A stretch of 64,000 nucleotides of DNA from Clostridiaceae bacterium (GTDB lineage: Bacteria > Bacillota_A > Clostridia > Clostridiales > Clostridiaceae). The DNA lies in NCBI GenBank assembly GCA_029256485.1, contig JAQSXU010000003.1, forward strand, positions 62,001 through 126,000, in the 5' to 3' direction. The notes beneath the pieces were generated by a model. It worked only from the letters and a program-made list of their open reading frames with translations. It was not told where the DNA came from and did no database searches. This document shows positions 24,674 to 34,197 of the stretch, in pieces. Both the position numbers and the translations under genes were made by a program. Every line of letters begins with the position of its first letter. The stretch's first letter is position 1.

Positions 24674-26251
24674 TTAAAAAAACATATCATTTGATTTTTT
24701 TATATTTAATTTTTTAAAACTGTTATCTATTTTTTCTTTATTTAAGTTAATGAATCCATCTAATTCTATTATTCTTTTATTAAAAAATTTAGGAAGTTCA
24801 TTTTTATAATTTTTTTGTGATGATATTTCAATTCCTTTCATATATGTATAAAAGGCTAAATCATCTAATTTCTTTCGATTTGATAATATAAAATTATAAT
24901 CATTTGTTTTGTTATTTAATTTTATAAATGCTTTTTCTAACACTCTATAGTTATCCCTTTCGTATGAATATTTATCAAAATATTCTATTAAGTATTTATA
25001 AAATTTACCAACTCTCTTGCTTTTAAACTGATTTTCTTCTGAATATTCGGGAAATTCCTTTATTATTTTATTATAAACTGCTCTTTTATTATCAAATAAT
25101 ATTAATTTTTTCGATAATTTCTTATAAGTTAACCCATATTTTTTAAAGAATTTTCCTGATTCCTTTAGACCTTCCAGTGTGGACAAAGGATTGAAATTGA
25201 TATATCCATATCTAAGTCTATATTCTGCGGTTAAATCAGTTGAATAGCCAACTCTTAAAATAATGTCTAACGCATTCTCTACATCTTCTTTTATATAAGT
25301 TCTGTTATACAATGATAAATCTTTAGAATTAATAGATTCAAGTCCTAAAAAAAATCTTGTCATACCAGCACTTTTTAGTAATGTAAGAATGTCAAAGGAT
25401 ATATATTCAGGTCTGAATTGCATGAAAAATGTAATATTCAATTTTCTTTTTAATACTTCATAATTAAATTCTTTAACTCTCTTTAGTGCATTCTCTTTAT
25501 CAGGTAAAAGAAAGTTGTCATCAACAAACTCAAAATCTGTAATATTATAAGTTTTATTTAAGTACTCAATTTCATTTACTATACTCACTATTGTTCTCAC
25601 TCTATAAACTTCACCCTCTTGGCACTTTAAGTAATCTGGAGTTGAGCAAAATGAACATTTCATATAACAACCTCTACTACCTTGAATTTGTGGAGATATA
25701 AACTTATTACCATAAACTTCACACATCTTTTCATATATTTCTCTTGAAGGGTATGGTAAAGTATCTAAGTCCTTAATTAACATCTGATGCTTATTTTTTA
25801 TAATATTTAACCCATCAATATAAGCAATACCTTCAACTTCTTTCCAATTTTCTTTTTCTTTTAATTTTGTAGCTAAATTATAAAAAGTAACTTCTCCCTC
25901 TCCTATTACTACAGAGTCTGCACCCATGCTACAAAATTTCTTCCAATTAGTTGTAGGTCCATATCCACCTAATGTTATATGTCCTTTAAATCCCATAATT
26001 TTGATTAAATCAATTGTTTGTATTATTTCTTCATGATAATAGTCACAACATGTTATTCCAATTAAAAAATAATTAGCTATCTTGTTTTCTAAATATTGAA
26101 TCATCATGTTTAAATCGAATGAATAAATACGTGGGTCTAATATATCTACATCAAATCCTTTACTCTTTAAGTATGAAGAAATATAGCAAATTCCCAATGG
26201 TTCTGTAATTTTATAGTCTTTGTAAGCAGGATGAATTAATAATATTTTCAT
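24674..26251 (-). CDS. Cobalamin-binding-domain radical SAM enzyme (third)
   Basis: A 525-residue enzyme. Residues 1-135 form a B12-binding Rossmann-like domain (ILLIHPAYKDYKITEPLGIC, HITLGGYGPT, VVIGEGE). The radical SAM core starts at 190 with GCYMKCSFC (C195, C199, C202 ligate the 4Fe-4S cluster). A 180-residue C-terminal extension follows. Class B-like enzymes of this type methylate unactivated carbons or rearrange rings. It overlaps the next rSAM gene by 4 bp (ATGA), so the two are translationally coupled. Confidence 0.92.
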   Translation of the reverse strand: MKILLIHPAYKDYKITEPLGICYISSYLKSKGFDVDILDPRIYSFDLNMMIQYLENKIANYFLIGITCCDYYHEEIIQTIDLIKIMGFKGHITLGGYGPTTNWKKFCSMGADSVVIGEGEVTFYNLATKLKEKENWKEVEGIAYIDGLNIIKNKHQMLIKDLDTLPYPSREIYEKMCEVYGNKFISPQIQGSRGCYMKCSFCSTPDYLKCQEGEVYRVRTIVSIVNEIEYLNKTYNITDFEFVDDNFLLPDKENALKRVKEFNYEVLKRKLNITFFMQFRPEYISFDILTLLKSAGMTRFFLGLESINSKDLSLYNRTYIKEDVENALDIILRVGYSTDLTAEYRLRYGYINFNPLSTLEGLKESGKFFKKYGLTYKKLSKKLILFDNKRAVYNKIIKEFPEYSEENQFKSKRVGKFYKYLIEYFDKYSYERDNYRVLEKAFIKLNNKTNDYNFILSNRKKLDDLAFYTYMKGIEISSQKNYKNELPKFFNKRIIELDGFINLNKEKIDNSFKKLNIKKSNDMFF

Positions 26252-27567
26252 TTCTTATCACCTAAAATAAATTCTTCTTGAAGCTTCAGAGCTACATTAT
26301 ATGGAAACTGTGGTTGGTCAAGTATAGGTGTATAAATAAATTCTTTCTCTATTTTTTCTTTATCAAAATAAAAATTATTATTTTCATTATATTCTTTAAT
26401 CATATGCCCTCTCGAAGAAATATCATCTATCGCTGGTGCTCTAATAATTTTTATAAAATTAACTATATCATTTGGTATTTTTAATCCAGCCCAAGGCTGA
26501 TAAATGTGTAAAAATGATTCGTTAGGTGATAACTCCTTAAGCATTTCAATAGTTTTAAAAGCTGTATCTAATGTTTCATAAGGTATTCCCAACATAGCGT
26601 TTAGTGATAATTTTATATCATACTTCTTAATTAATTTTATAGATTCTACAAATTCTTCGTCTGTTTCCCCTTTAAACAACACTTTATTTCTCATATACTC
26701 CGAGCCACTTTCAAGTCCCATCTTAATTTTTGAGCAACCTGTATCTTTTAACATAAAAGCTATATTTTCATTAAATATATCAGCTCTAACATTGCATGTA
26801 TAAGGTAAACCTATTTGTTTTTTATATAATTCTAAAAATTCTGACACCCAATCAATATCCCTGACTCCTATAAATAGTGGGTCACGTAGATGTATTTTCT
26901 TATAATCATTTTTAGTAATCAATTTATCTAATTCTTTTATCGCTTTGGGAATACTTAGTCTTGGCTTATTATTTAATCCTGTAATTTTTCTCAAATGGTT
27001 AGAACAGCAAAAGGAACACTTAAATTCACATGTATAACTTGTCCAATAATCAAGTTTATTAGCTATTTTAAGTCCTCTTATTTTTGAACAATCAAAAAAT
27101 AATTCATAATCTATCTCATTCAACGCACAAGCATTCCATTTTTTATATTTGCCCCTTTGTCCATTATAATATACAAAATTCGTAGCAGGATGAATATTAT
27201 TTATATACTCTAATATTCCATCTGTACCCTCACCTATACACATAGCGTCTATTCCTATTATTTTTATTGCTTCATCAGGTTCAAGAATAGGAAAAATTCC
27301 ACCTAATAAAATAGGAACACTTGTTATTTGTTTAAAAAATTTACCTAATTTTATTACTTGTTGTTTCGACATACTCGTTGCAGAAATACAAATAAAGTCA
27401 GGCTTATAACATGATATCTCTGTTATTAAATCAGTTTCACTGAAATACATGTATGGATATAACTTCGTTTCATGTCCTGCTTTTTTAAGAGCAGTTGATA
27501 ATACTCCAACACCAGGATGAACTTCTATCTCTAATTTATTGTAAAACGTAATTAGTAAAATTTTCAT
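26248..27567 (-). CDS. Cobalamin-binding-domain radical SAM enzyme (second)
   Basis: A 439-residue enzyme with an N-terminal B12-binding-like domain (ILLITFYNKLEIEVHPGVGV, LGGIFPILEPDEAI, CIGEGTDG) and a radical SAM core with CEFKCSFC (C180, C184, C187), followed by MGLESGSEYM typical of the core strands. Overlaps its neighbours by 1 and 4 bp. Probably modifies the same substrate as the other two radical SAM enzymes. Confidence 0.92.
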   Translation of the reverse strand: MKILLITFYNKLEIEVHPGVGVLSTALKKAGHETKLYPYMYFSETDLITEISCYKPDFICISATSMSKQQVIKLGKFFKQITSVPILLGGIFPILEPDEAIKIIGIDAMCIGEGTDGILEYINNIHPATNFVYYNGQRGKYKKWNACALNEIDYELFFDCSKIRGLKIANKLDYWTSYTCEFKCSFCCSNHLRKITGLNNKPRLSIPKAIKELDKLITKNDYKKIHLRDPLFIGVRDIDWVSEFLELYKKQIGLPYTCNVRADIFNENIAFMLKDTGCSKIKMGLESGSEYMRNKVLFKGETDEEFVESIKLIKKYDIKLSLNAMLGIPYETLDTAFKTIEMLKELSPNESFLHIYQPWAGLKIPNDIVNFIKIIRAPAIDDISSRGHMIKEYNENNNFYFDKEKIEKEFIYTPILDQPQFPYNVALKLQEEFILGDKK

Positions 27568-29504
27568 TATTTAATAATGCCTCCTTCACTTGCATTTAAT
27601 TCACAAATATCACCATCTATAAAATCTATTTTTTGATTGTCTAAAGATATTGCTGGTATATTTCTTTCTCTTAAAATTAATGATAAGTGACATAACATTG
27701 AAGCACTATTAAAAACAAATCCACCAATATATTTTAAAAAGGGTGCTAAGAATAAATATGGTTTATCACAATAAAGAATGATTTTACCCTCTTTAGACCA
27801 TTCATTAAGAGTATTGTCTAAATAAGAATATATTTCTGATTTTTGAAAATCTAAATTATGTTCATTAACAGAGAAAGTATTTGATTTATTTATGTTATCC
27901 AACATTTTTTCATCAATCTTTGGCATATTATATATTTTCCCTTTATATACACCATTTGAAATGGTTTTGTTATTAATAGAATTATGTGAATTATTTAAAA
28001 TAGATATATCTGAAGCATATAATTTTTCATTCCAAATCCACCATTCGACAGTACATTTACCAAACTTGTTTGATATAATCTGGGTTTGTTTGAATATCTT
28101 TTGTAAAATTCCATTATCCATTTTTAATAATTCTTTTTTTTCAGTTTGAAATATATCGGCAGTTTTTTTATCAAACTCCCATATAAACTGCTCAGTAATA
28201 TTGGTATCAATAATTTCTCCATTAATACCTAAATGATAGGTAGTTGGAGTTATTATCCCAGAATTAAGATTTCTTGTTTTCCCATAAAAATATTCTACAA
28301 CCATTTCGCCATCACCTTTAATTGTTGATATAGCTGAAAGAGTGTTAGGAATACTTTCTCTTAAACTTACGCAATATGAATTTTCATCCACATTATCAAT
28401 AAGTTCTTGTATGTTCGATTTTATTTCATTAATATAACAACGTCTGTTGGTATTACTGTTTAGATGATAAATAATTATATCCGAATCAAAATCGAAGAAT
28501 AATTTTTTATACGAAAATTTACTTATAAGTTCTTTATTAAAAATGATAAACTTCCATTTATTATTTTCGATATTTGATTTTTCACAAAAATCAAAAAATT
28601 TAGCTTTCTTTCTCCATGAAGGATATCTACCATGCAAATAACTTAAATAAGGATAATTTTCCTCATTTAATTCTGACATTGAAAATATTTTTATTTCATT
28701 AATTATTGGCTTAGGTTTTATTGAAGTTATTGGTCTATATTGTAAAAAATAAAATCCTTCCTTTCCAACAGTCCACTCCATATCTACAGCAAACCCAACA
28801 GCTTTTTCTAAATTAATGATTTGATTTTTAACATCATAAAGAAAAGGAAATTTTGTATATTCCAATTCATCTATATCTTTGCGTATGTTAAATGTCTCAA
28901 TATTTCCTAAACCATTAACAACATTTTCACATAACCCTTTATTAAATTCCACAATAATTGTAGTATTATCACCTGTTATAGGATTTGAACTAAAAGCTAC
29001 ACCACTATAAATTGGCTCTACCATTTCCTGAAAAACTATACCCATAAAATAACTATTTGGATGAAAATCTTGTTGAGGAAGAAGAAAAATGTTCTTTTTT
29101 TCATATAACGATGCTAATACTTTTCTTGTTTCATTTATTACATTATTTTTTTCAACATTAAGTGATGTAAAAAAAATTCCTGCACCTGATTTAATTGTTC
29201 CATCTTCGGCAGAAGAAGAAGAACGTATTGAAATTGGAAAATTTAAATTTTTAACTGAATTTATAATTTTAAATTCGATTTTTTTTGATATTGGATTATA
29301 TAATATGGCATTCCTAATTAATTCAAATTTTGACTCAATCATTCCACTTCTATGCTCAAGTAATTGAGCTTCTTCTAATATTCCAACATCAGTTAGAAAT
29401 TCATCAAAAAAGCCTTTCCCTAATAACGTAAATTCAGGCACATTATATCCAAGTTTTTTTAATTTAATTAAATTATTTCCTTTATTTCCATAGTAACTTT
29501 GCAT
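27567..29504 (-). CDS. PEP-synthase-like ATP-dependent phosphotransferase
   Basis: A 645-residue protein of the PEP-synthase/PPDK/rifampin-phosphotransferase group. Residues 1-260 form the ATP-grasp pair (KGNNLIKLKKLGYNVPEF, ISIRSSSSAEDG at about 91-102, FYFLQYRPIT). The C-terminal swivelling phosphohistidine domain has GGFVFNSASMLCHLSLIL followed by RERNIPA with the phospho-acceptor His at 606. The PEP/pyruvate-binding TIM barrel of true PEP synthases is missing, as in rifampin phosphotransferase, where the acceptor is an alcohol. The middle part (280-560) is divergent. It likely phosphorylates the product or an intermediate. Confidence 0.88.
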   Translation of the reverse strand: MQSYYGNKGNNLIKLKKLGYNVPEFTLLGKGFFDEFLTDVGILEEAQLLEHRSGMIESKFELIRNAILYNPISKKIEFKIINSVKNLNFPISIRSSSSAEDGTIKSGAGIFFTSLNVEKNNVINETRKVLASLYEKKNIFLLPQQDFHPNSYFMGIVFQEMVEPIYSGVAFSSNPITGDNTTIIVEFNKGLCENVVNGLGNIETFNIRKDIDELEYTKFPFLYDVKNQIINLEKAVGFAVDMEWTVGKEGFYFLQYRPITSIKPKPIINEIKIFSMSELNEENYPYLSYLHGRYPSWRKKAKFFDFCEKSNIENNKWKFIIFNKELISKFSYKKLFFDFDSDIIIYHLNSNTNRRCYINEIKSNIQELIDNVDENSYCVSLRESIPNTLSAISTIKGDGEMVVEYFYGKTRNLNSGIITPTTYHLGINGEIIDTNITEQFIWEFDKKTADIFQTEKKELLKMDNGILQKIFKQTQIISNKFGKCTVEWWIWNEKLYASDISILNNSHNSINNKTISNGVYKGKIYNMPKIDEKMLDNINKSNTFSVNEHNLDFQKSEIYSYLDNTLNEWSKEGKIILYCDKPYLFLAPFLKYIGGFVFNSASMLCHLSLILRERNIPAISLDNQKIDFIDGDICELNASEGGIIK

Positions 29505-30217
29505 TATATATCCTCCTTTCTATTATAATTTCTCTCGCCAAATATGGCAGACCCTATTCTTACCATATTAGCTCCTTCTTCAATTGCTAAACTGAAATCT
29601 TTACTCATTCCCATTGATAAATATTTAAAATCTATATTGTAAGAATTTCCATACTTTGATTGAATTGAATCATATAAGCACTTCGTTTCCCTAAATACTT
29701 TTTTAATTACTTCTTTATCTTCTGTATTAGGTGCAATAGTCATAAGACCTTGAATTCTTATATTTTTGTAATTCTTTATTTTTTCAATCATATTAATTAA
29801 TTCTTCTTTATTAATTCCGAATTTCGTTTCCTCTTGGGATATATTAATTTGAATTAGTATATTACATATTATTTCTCTTTGTTCAGCTTGTTTTTGGATT
29901 TCAGTGGCAAGTTTTATACTATCTACTGTATGAATTAAGGCTACTTTATCAATAATCTTTTTAACTTTATTACATTGTAAATGTCCAATAAAATGCCATT
30001 GAATAGATTTAATATCATAAAGTTCTTTTGTTTTAACAGATAATTCTTGTTCTTTATTTTCCCCAAAATTCGTAACCCCAAATTTATAGGCTTCAAAAAT
30101 TTTATCAGTAGGATATGTTTTACTTACAGCAATGAGTGTTATATCCTCACTATTTCTATTATTTTCTTTAGCAATTTTTCGGATTTTTTCATAAATAAGT
30201 TGAATGTTTTCTTTCAT
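29504..30217 (-). CDS. YggS/PLPBP-family PLP-binding protein
   Basis: A 237-residue TIM-barrel protein of the alanine-racemase N-domain type. The PLP lysine is K33 in ITLIAVSKTYPTDK; further hallmarks are FGENKEQEL, WHFIGHLQCNK, FGINKEE, GLMTIAPN, and LSMGMSKDFSLAIEEGANMV followed by RIGSAIFGER. Family members hold PLP for homeostasis; a copy inside this operon may instead have a role in the pathway, for example amino acid epimerisation or PLP supply. It overlaps the phosphotransferase gene by one base. Confidence 0.93.
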   Translation of the reverse strand: MKENIQLIYEKIRKIAKENNRNSEDITLIAVSKTYPTDKIFEAYKFGVTNFGENKEQELSVKTKELYDIKSIQWHFIGHLQCNKVKKIIDKVALIHTVDSIKLATEIQKQAEQREIICNILIQINISQEETKFGINKEELINMIEKIKNYKNIRIQGLMTIAPNTEDKEVIKKVFRETKCLYDSIQSKYGNSYNIDFKYLSMGMSKDFSLAIEEGANMVRIGSAIFGERNYNRKEDI

Positions 30218-30228
30218 TAGTAACCTCC

Positions 30229-31494
30229 TTATAACTTACAGTTTAACAATACTTTGTAAATATCTATTTCTGCAATTTCTTTATTTATAACCTGTATGCA
30301 CTCTTTTTTATTCCAATCTTCCAAATCGAGATTATCTAATTCTTCAACAGAGTAGCTCGATAATAAATGGAAAGGAGTATATGTTGCTGGTCTAATTATC
30401 ACATTATATTTATTTAGTATATCTATAGTATATTTAACATCATCAATCATTTGGTTTTCTGTACCAAGCATAATAAATCCTTTGTATTTTATTGGATATT
30501 TAGAAAATAATTTCATATTTCTTTCAAATTCACTTACTTTTAATTTCATTCCCATATCTTTATTTTTGTAAAATGTTTCAACTCCAAAACCAATCCCTAC
30601 ACATCCTGCGTCATAACATAATTTGATAATTTCTTCATCCATTGATGAAAAACATGCTGTTCCTTTCCATTTTACATTAATTTTTCTTCTAATCATTTCT
30701 TCACAAAACTCAATAACCCATTGTCTATCTGCTAAAAAATCAGCAGAATGTAATTTGAATAACTTGAAGTTATTCTTATTTGCTTCTAAAAAGTCAATTA
30801 CTTGATTTATTGAACGCCTTCTATCTACTACCCCTTCTCTTTTTAAGCATAAACAATATTTGCATCTTTTAGAACAACCTTTAGAAATATAAATAGAACA
30901 TGCATATATTGAATTTTTAAATTCTTTTGCAAATTTTTTATATTCTTCTATCGGTAATTTATCTATTGGAGGTAACGCCCATTCTTCAGTTAAAAGTCTT
31001 AAACCATTACTATATTTAATAATGGTTTCGCATTCACAAATGCATACTCCTCTGAGACATTCTCTATTGCCACTTAACATATATTCTACATAACTGCTTA
31101 TTGATGCTTCTTGGTCTCCGTCAATGTGAAATGCATCAAAAGGACTTCTTTCAAAGAATTGAGGTATTGTCAATGTTGAATCTCCATATATAAAATTTCG
31201 GCTTTCTGGGCTTAATATTTTCAATATTTTACAGAGTTTTTTTACCATATGCGATTCAGTAATATCAGTATAAAAAACAACTAAATCATATTTTTTCGCA
31301 AATAACCTATAAATACTTCTAATTGTTGCACAAGGAATTGACATATCATATATGTCAACAGTTACATTTTTATTCTCAAACTTATTTATTATATATTGTG
31401 CTGTTTCGCCAAAATCGGTACACCTATCGTGTAAGTTTCTATCATATACTACTCTTGGTATTGATAGAAATAAAATTTTAAAAATTTTATCCAT
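30229..31494 (-). CDS. Radical SAM enzyme (first of the operon)
   Basis: A 421-residue enzyme. Residues 1-190 resemble a B12-binding N-domain (TAQYIINKFENKNVTVDIYD, LVVFYTDITESHMVKKL), though less clearly than in the other two. The cluster motif is GCSKRCKYC (C207, C211, C214). Further Cys-rich stretch at 146-155 (CLRGVCICEC) just before the core might bind another cluster. It precedes the YggS gene by 11 bp. Confidence 0.9.
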   Translation of the reverse strand: MDKIFKILFLSIPRVVYDRNLHDRCTDFGETAQYIINKFENKNVTVDIYDMSIPCATIRSIYRLFAKKYDLVVFYTDITESHMVKKLCKILKILSPESRNFIYGDSTLTIPQFFERSPFDAFHIDGDQEASISSYVEYMLSGNRECLRGVCICECETIIKYSNGLRLLTEEWALPPIDKLPIEEYKKFAKEFKNSIYACSIYISKGCSKRCKYCLCLKREGVVDRRRSINQVIDFLEANKNNFKLFKLHSADFLADRQWVIEFCEEMIRRKINVKWKGTACFSSMDEEIIKLCYDAGCVGIGFGVETFYKNKDMGMKLKVSEFERNMKLFSKYPIKYKGFIMLGTENQMIDDVKYTIDILNKYNVIIRPATYTPFHLLSSYSVEELDNLDLEDWNKKECIQVINKEIAEIDIYKVLLNCKL

Positions 31495-31545
31495 TGTTGT
31501 TTATTTCCTCTCTTTTTTCTATATTTCTAATAAAAAACATATCAA

Positions 31546-32121
31546 TTAAATAATTTTTTTTAATACTCCATTAGCGATATAAAAAAGACTTCCATTTTGA
31601 AATTGATAATCATTAAAATTACTAAATCCAAAACAATAAATTAACTCACGCATAAATCCTCCATGAGTTATTACTAAAATATTGTCATCTTTAATCATTT
31701 CTAATTTATTTATAAATTTTTTTGCTCTGTCTCTCACTAATATTAAAGGTTCGCCATTAAATATTGAATAATCATAATTATTTTTATTGAGTAATTTAAA
31801 TTCTTCATTATAATACAAATCCCTATCTTTCTTTGTTATTCCTTCTAACTTTCCAAAAGAAATTTCCTCCAATAATGAGTCCGTAATTATCCTTATATTT
31901 GAACTCAATTCATTTTTAATTACAATTGAACTTTCTATTGTTCTTTTTAACGGAGAAGTTATTATTAAATTTGGATTATATGATTTTATTTTCGTTGAGG
32001 CTTTTTTACATTGAGATATTCCTTTTTTTGATAATCCATATTGGTCATATTTCCCTTGTATTATTTTTAATTTATTACCTTCACTTTCCCCATGTCTTAA
32101 TAATAATAATTTTTTATTCAC
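31546..32121 (-). CDS. Histidine phosphatase (phosphoglycerate-mutase-like)
   Basis: A 191-residue phosphatase with the phospho-His motif LLLRHGESEGN (H10), SPLKRTIES and the second catalytic His in VITHGGFMREL. First gene of the operon, with AGGAGG upstream of a start at 32121. In a pathway with a phosphotransferase and a kinase-like protein, a phosphatase could remove a protecting phosphate at the end of biosynthesis. Confidence 0.9.
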   Translation of the reverse strand: MNKKLLLLRHGESEGNKLKIIQGKYDQYGLSKKGISQCKKASTKIKSYNPNLIITSPLKRTIESSIVIKNELSSNIRIITDSLLEEISFGKLEGITKKDRDLYYNEEFKLLNKNNYDYSIFNGEPLILVRDRAKKFINKLEMIKDDNILVITHGGFMRELIYCFGFSNFNDYQFQNGSLFYIANGVLKKII

Positions 32122-32211
32122 ACTTAACCTCCTACTTCAGATAAAAAATTTATAAACAAATAAAATTAATCTACTATTTAATATTTGGTAATGTTTTCTT
32201 ATAGATTTCTT

Positions 32212-32240
32212 ATTATACTTAGAAAAATATTTACCTATAA
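32212..32240 (-). promoter_or_regulatory. Possible promoter of the biosynthetic operon
   Basis: Minus-strand TATAAT (32212-32217) with a weak TTATAG 17 bp upstream (32235-32240). No TGTAAA box, so it is not part of the 41-bp module set. Confidence 0.45.
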
Positions 32241-32261
32241 CCTTTAAACAAAATTTTTCAA

Positions 32262-32288
32262 AAAAAATAAGAAGGTTTAACCTTCCTA
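32262..32288 (-). terminator. Terminator after the Nudix gene
   Basis: GAAGGTT pairs with AACCTTC, followed on the minus strand by TTATTTTTTTT; ends transcription from the Nudix gene before the biosynthetic operon. Confidence 0.75.
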
Positions 32289-32301
32289 CTTTAATCATAT
32301 T

Positions 32302-32742
32302 CTATAATTCTTTTACTTTTTCTTTTATTTGCTTTAACGTTGGAAAAAACTGTGCCCTTTTTAAATGATTTGTCCATTTTAATTCATTCTTAAGTGAAAT
32401 CCATGATACTTTAGTTAATACTTTATAGCAATTTGATTCTGTTCCTACTCTTATTTTATTGTTTGTCAAAGGAACGCATAAAAAGGTTACATATCTTTCA
32501 TAATCATTATTATTTTCATTATCATCAAATAAAACACTTACAATTTCTACATCTATATTTAACTCCTCTTTTAATTCTCTTTTAATACATTCCTCTTCGG
32601 TTTCATTTGTTTCTTTTTCCCCACCTGGTAATAGCCAAAATTCTTCATTATTAATTCTATTATAATGACATAATACAAGTAGTTTATCATTTTTCATTAT
32701 CACTGCTTGACAACGAACTGCCCTTTTATTTTCCATAGTCAT
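32302..32742 (-). CDS. Nudix hydrolase
   Basis: A 146-residue Nudix protein with the full box: G41, E47, R55, E56, E59, E60 (LPGGEKETNETEEECIKREL, then KEELNID; the last Gly is Asn). Cleaves nucleoside diphosphates linked to another group. It lies 38 bp after the tandem YfbR-like gene, so both probably act in nucleotide pool control or clean-up. Confidence 0.92.
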   Translation of the reverse strand: MTMENKRAVRCQAVIMKNDKLLVLCHYNRINNEEFWLLPGGEKETNETEEECIKRELKEELNIDVEIVSVLFDDNENNNDYERYVTFLCVPLTNNKIRVGTESNCYKVLTKVSWISLKNELKWTNHLKRAQFFPTLKQIKEKVKEL

Positions 32743-32780
32743 TCTTTACACACATCCTATTGATTATAGTTTTTTAATTT

Positions 32781-34076
32781 TTAACAGTCCTTATTCTGTA
32801 ACTCTTTAATAAATGCAAATACTTTATCACCATAATAAGTCTTAATATCAAGACCAAAATCATTTAAAGAATACTGTAAGAAATATCTTACACTTGGTAA
32901 ATCAATCTTAATTAGATTTTCAGTTACATTTTGCAATATTCCTTTAAAATACTCTTCATTTCCAAGCTTAATTTCTTCAACACTTTCAAGTATAGTATCA
33001 ATAATATCTGAAGCTGAAACAATTTTTCCTTCAATTGTATCACTTTTTGGATTTAACATTTTTCTTCTAAAATCCTTATGCCAGCTTTTAGGGAGTATAT
33101 TAACTATTACCGTATCAAAAGCTTCTTCTTCTCTATTCTCTACTGATTCCAACATTCTTTGAGTTGTTCTTTTAACACCAGAAAGCACATCGCCCACTTC
33201 GTATTCTGGAGTGTCGTGGACAAGGGTTGTGGATAAAAGTTCGTAAATATCAACGTAATTGCCAAATTTATTCATTTCCCATAATGCTAACCCATGTGCT
33301 ATTACACTCACTGACCATTCATGTTGAGATACATTTCTTGTAGTGTGCCTGTTAAGATTTTGATATCTTTCCGTATTCATCAAATCTCTAATATTATATA
33401 GATAGACTGCAAGTGTTTCTTCATAATCCCTGGAATTTATATTATTGTTTGTTTTGTATTCTTTAATAAAGTTATATACTTTTTCACCATAGCTTCTTTT
33501 AATATCATACAACCCTAAATCTTTCAAACAATAAGCTACGAACCATTTTGCAACGTCTAAATCTAACTCTATTAATCTTTCAGTTTGTTGTATTAAAACA
33601 TTTTCAAAATATCTTTTATTTCCAAGTTCTATTTCCTCAACACACTCTATAATTTTATCTATAATATTTGATGCTTGAACTAATTTTCCTTCTATGCTGT
33701 CATCTTTTGCATTTATAATATATTTTCTAAATGGTTTTTGCCAACTTTGAGGCAACATTTGTTTAAAATTAGTATCATATACAATTTCTTTTACTTCGCT
33801 AAACGCATCAGCCATAAATTCCTTATTTTTTGGGTTTGATTGAATATCGCCCGTATACACCTTTAAAACATCATGAAGCATGGAACGGGTTAGCACATCC
33901 CCTAAATCAACCTTTTCGTTTGAACACTCTATTTGCCATAATGCAAGCCCTTGTGCAATTCTCATAGTTGCCCACTGATGGTCTGCGACTGTTCTTTTCT
34001 TATGTCTGAATTTGTTTTGATATCTCTTTATTGACATTAACCTTCTTGATTCGTAAATATATGTACCAAATGGCAT
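32781..34076 (-). CDS. Tandem YfbR-like HD-domain 5'-nucleotidase
   Basis: A 431-residue protein made of two copies of a YfbR-like HD domain (about 1-205 and 215-431). Copy 1 has RTVADHQW (H33), LTRSMLHDVLKVYTGDI (H68, D69) and EGKLVQASNIIDKI. Copy 2 has NVSQHEWSVSVIAHGLA, STTLVHDTPEYEVGDVLSG and EGKIVSASDIIDTI. Both keep the metal ligands. YfbR hydrolyses deoxynucleoside monophosphates. Single-copy enzymes are about 200 residues and dimerise, so this may be a fused dimer. AGGAGG precedes the ATG. Confidence 0.88.
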   Translation of the reverse strand: MPFGTYIYESRRLMSIKRYQNKFRHKKRTVADHQWATMRIAQGLALWQIECSNEKVDLGDVLTRSMLHDVLKVYTGDIQSNPKNKEFMADAFSEVKEIVYDTNFKQMLPQSWQKPFRKYIINAKDDSIEGKLVQASNIIDKIIECVEEIELGNKRYFENVLIQQTERLIELDLDVAKWFVAYCLKDLGLYDIKRSYGEKVYNFIKEYKTNNNINSRDYEETLAVYLYNIRDLMNTERYQNLNRHTTRNVSQHEWSVSVIAHGLALWEMNKFGNYVDIYELLSTTLVHDTPEYEVGDVLSGVKRTTQRMLESVENREEEAFDTVIVNILPKSWHKDFRRKMLNPKSDTIEGKIVSASDIIDTILESVEEIKLGNEEYFKGILQNVTENLIKIDLPSVRYFLQYSLNDFGLDIKTYYGDKVFAFIKELQNKDC

Positions 34077-34197
34077 TTTCTTTACCTCCTAATATATGTA
34101 TTTTCCTTTTGTATTTTTAATTATTATTAATGTTTGTTACTAAGTTACTAACTCCTTTTATATTTAATCTTTATATTATATAGAAGACAAGACGAAA

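Noticed and set aside
24674..31494. Reading the operon as a B12 or tetrapyrrole pathway
   Set aside because: The radical SAM proteins have B12-binding-like domains, but no cobalamin synthesis genes are present; PqqD, a short ORF and an exporter fit a peptide product better.
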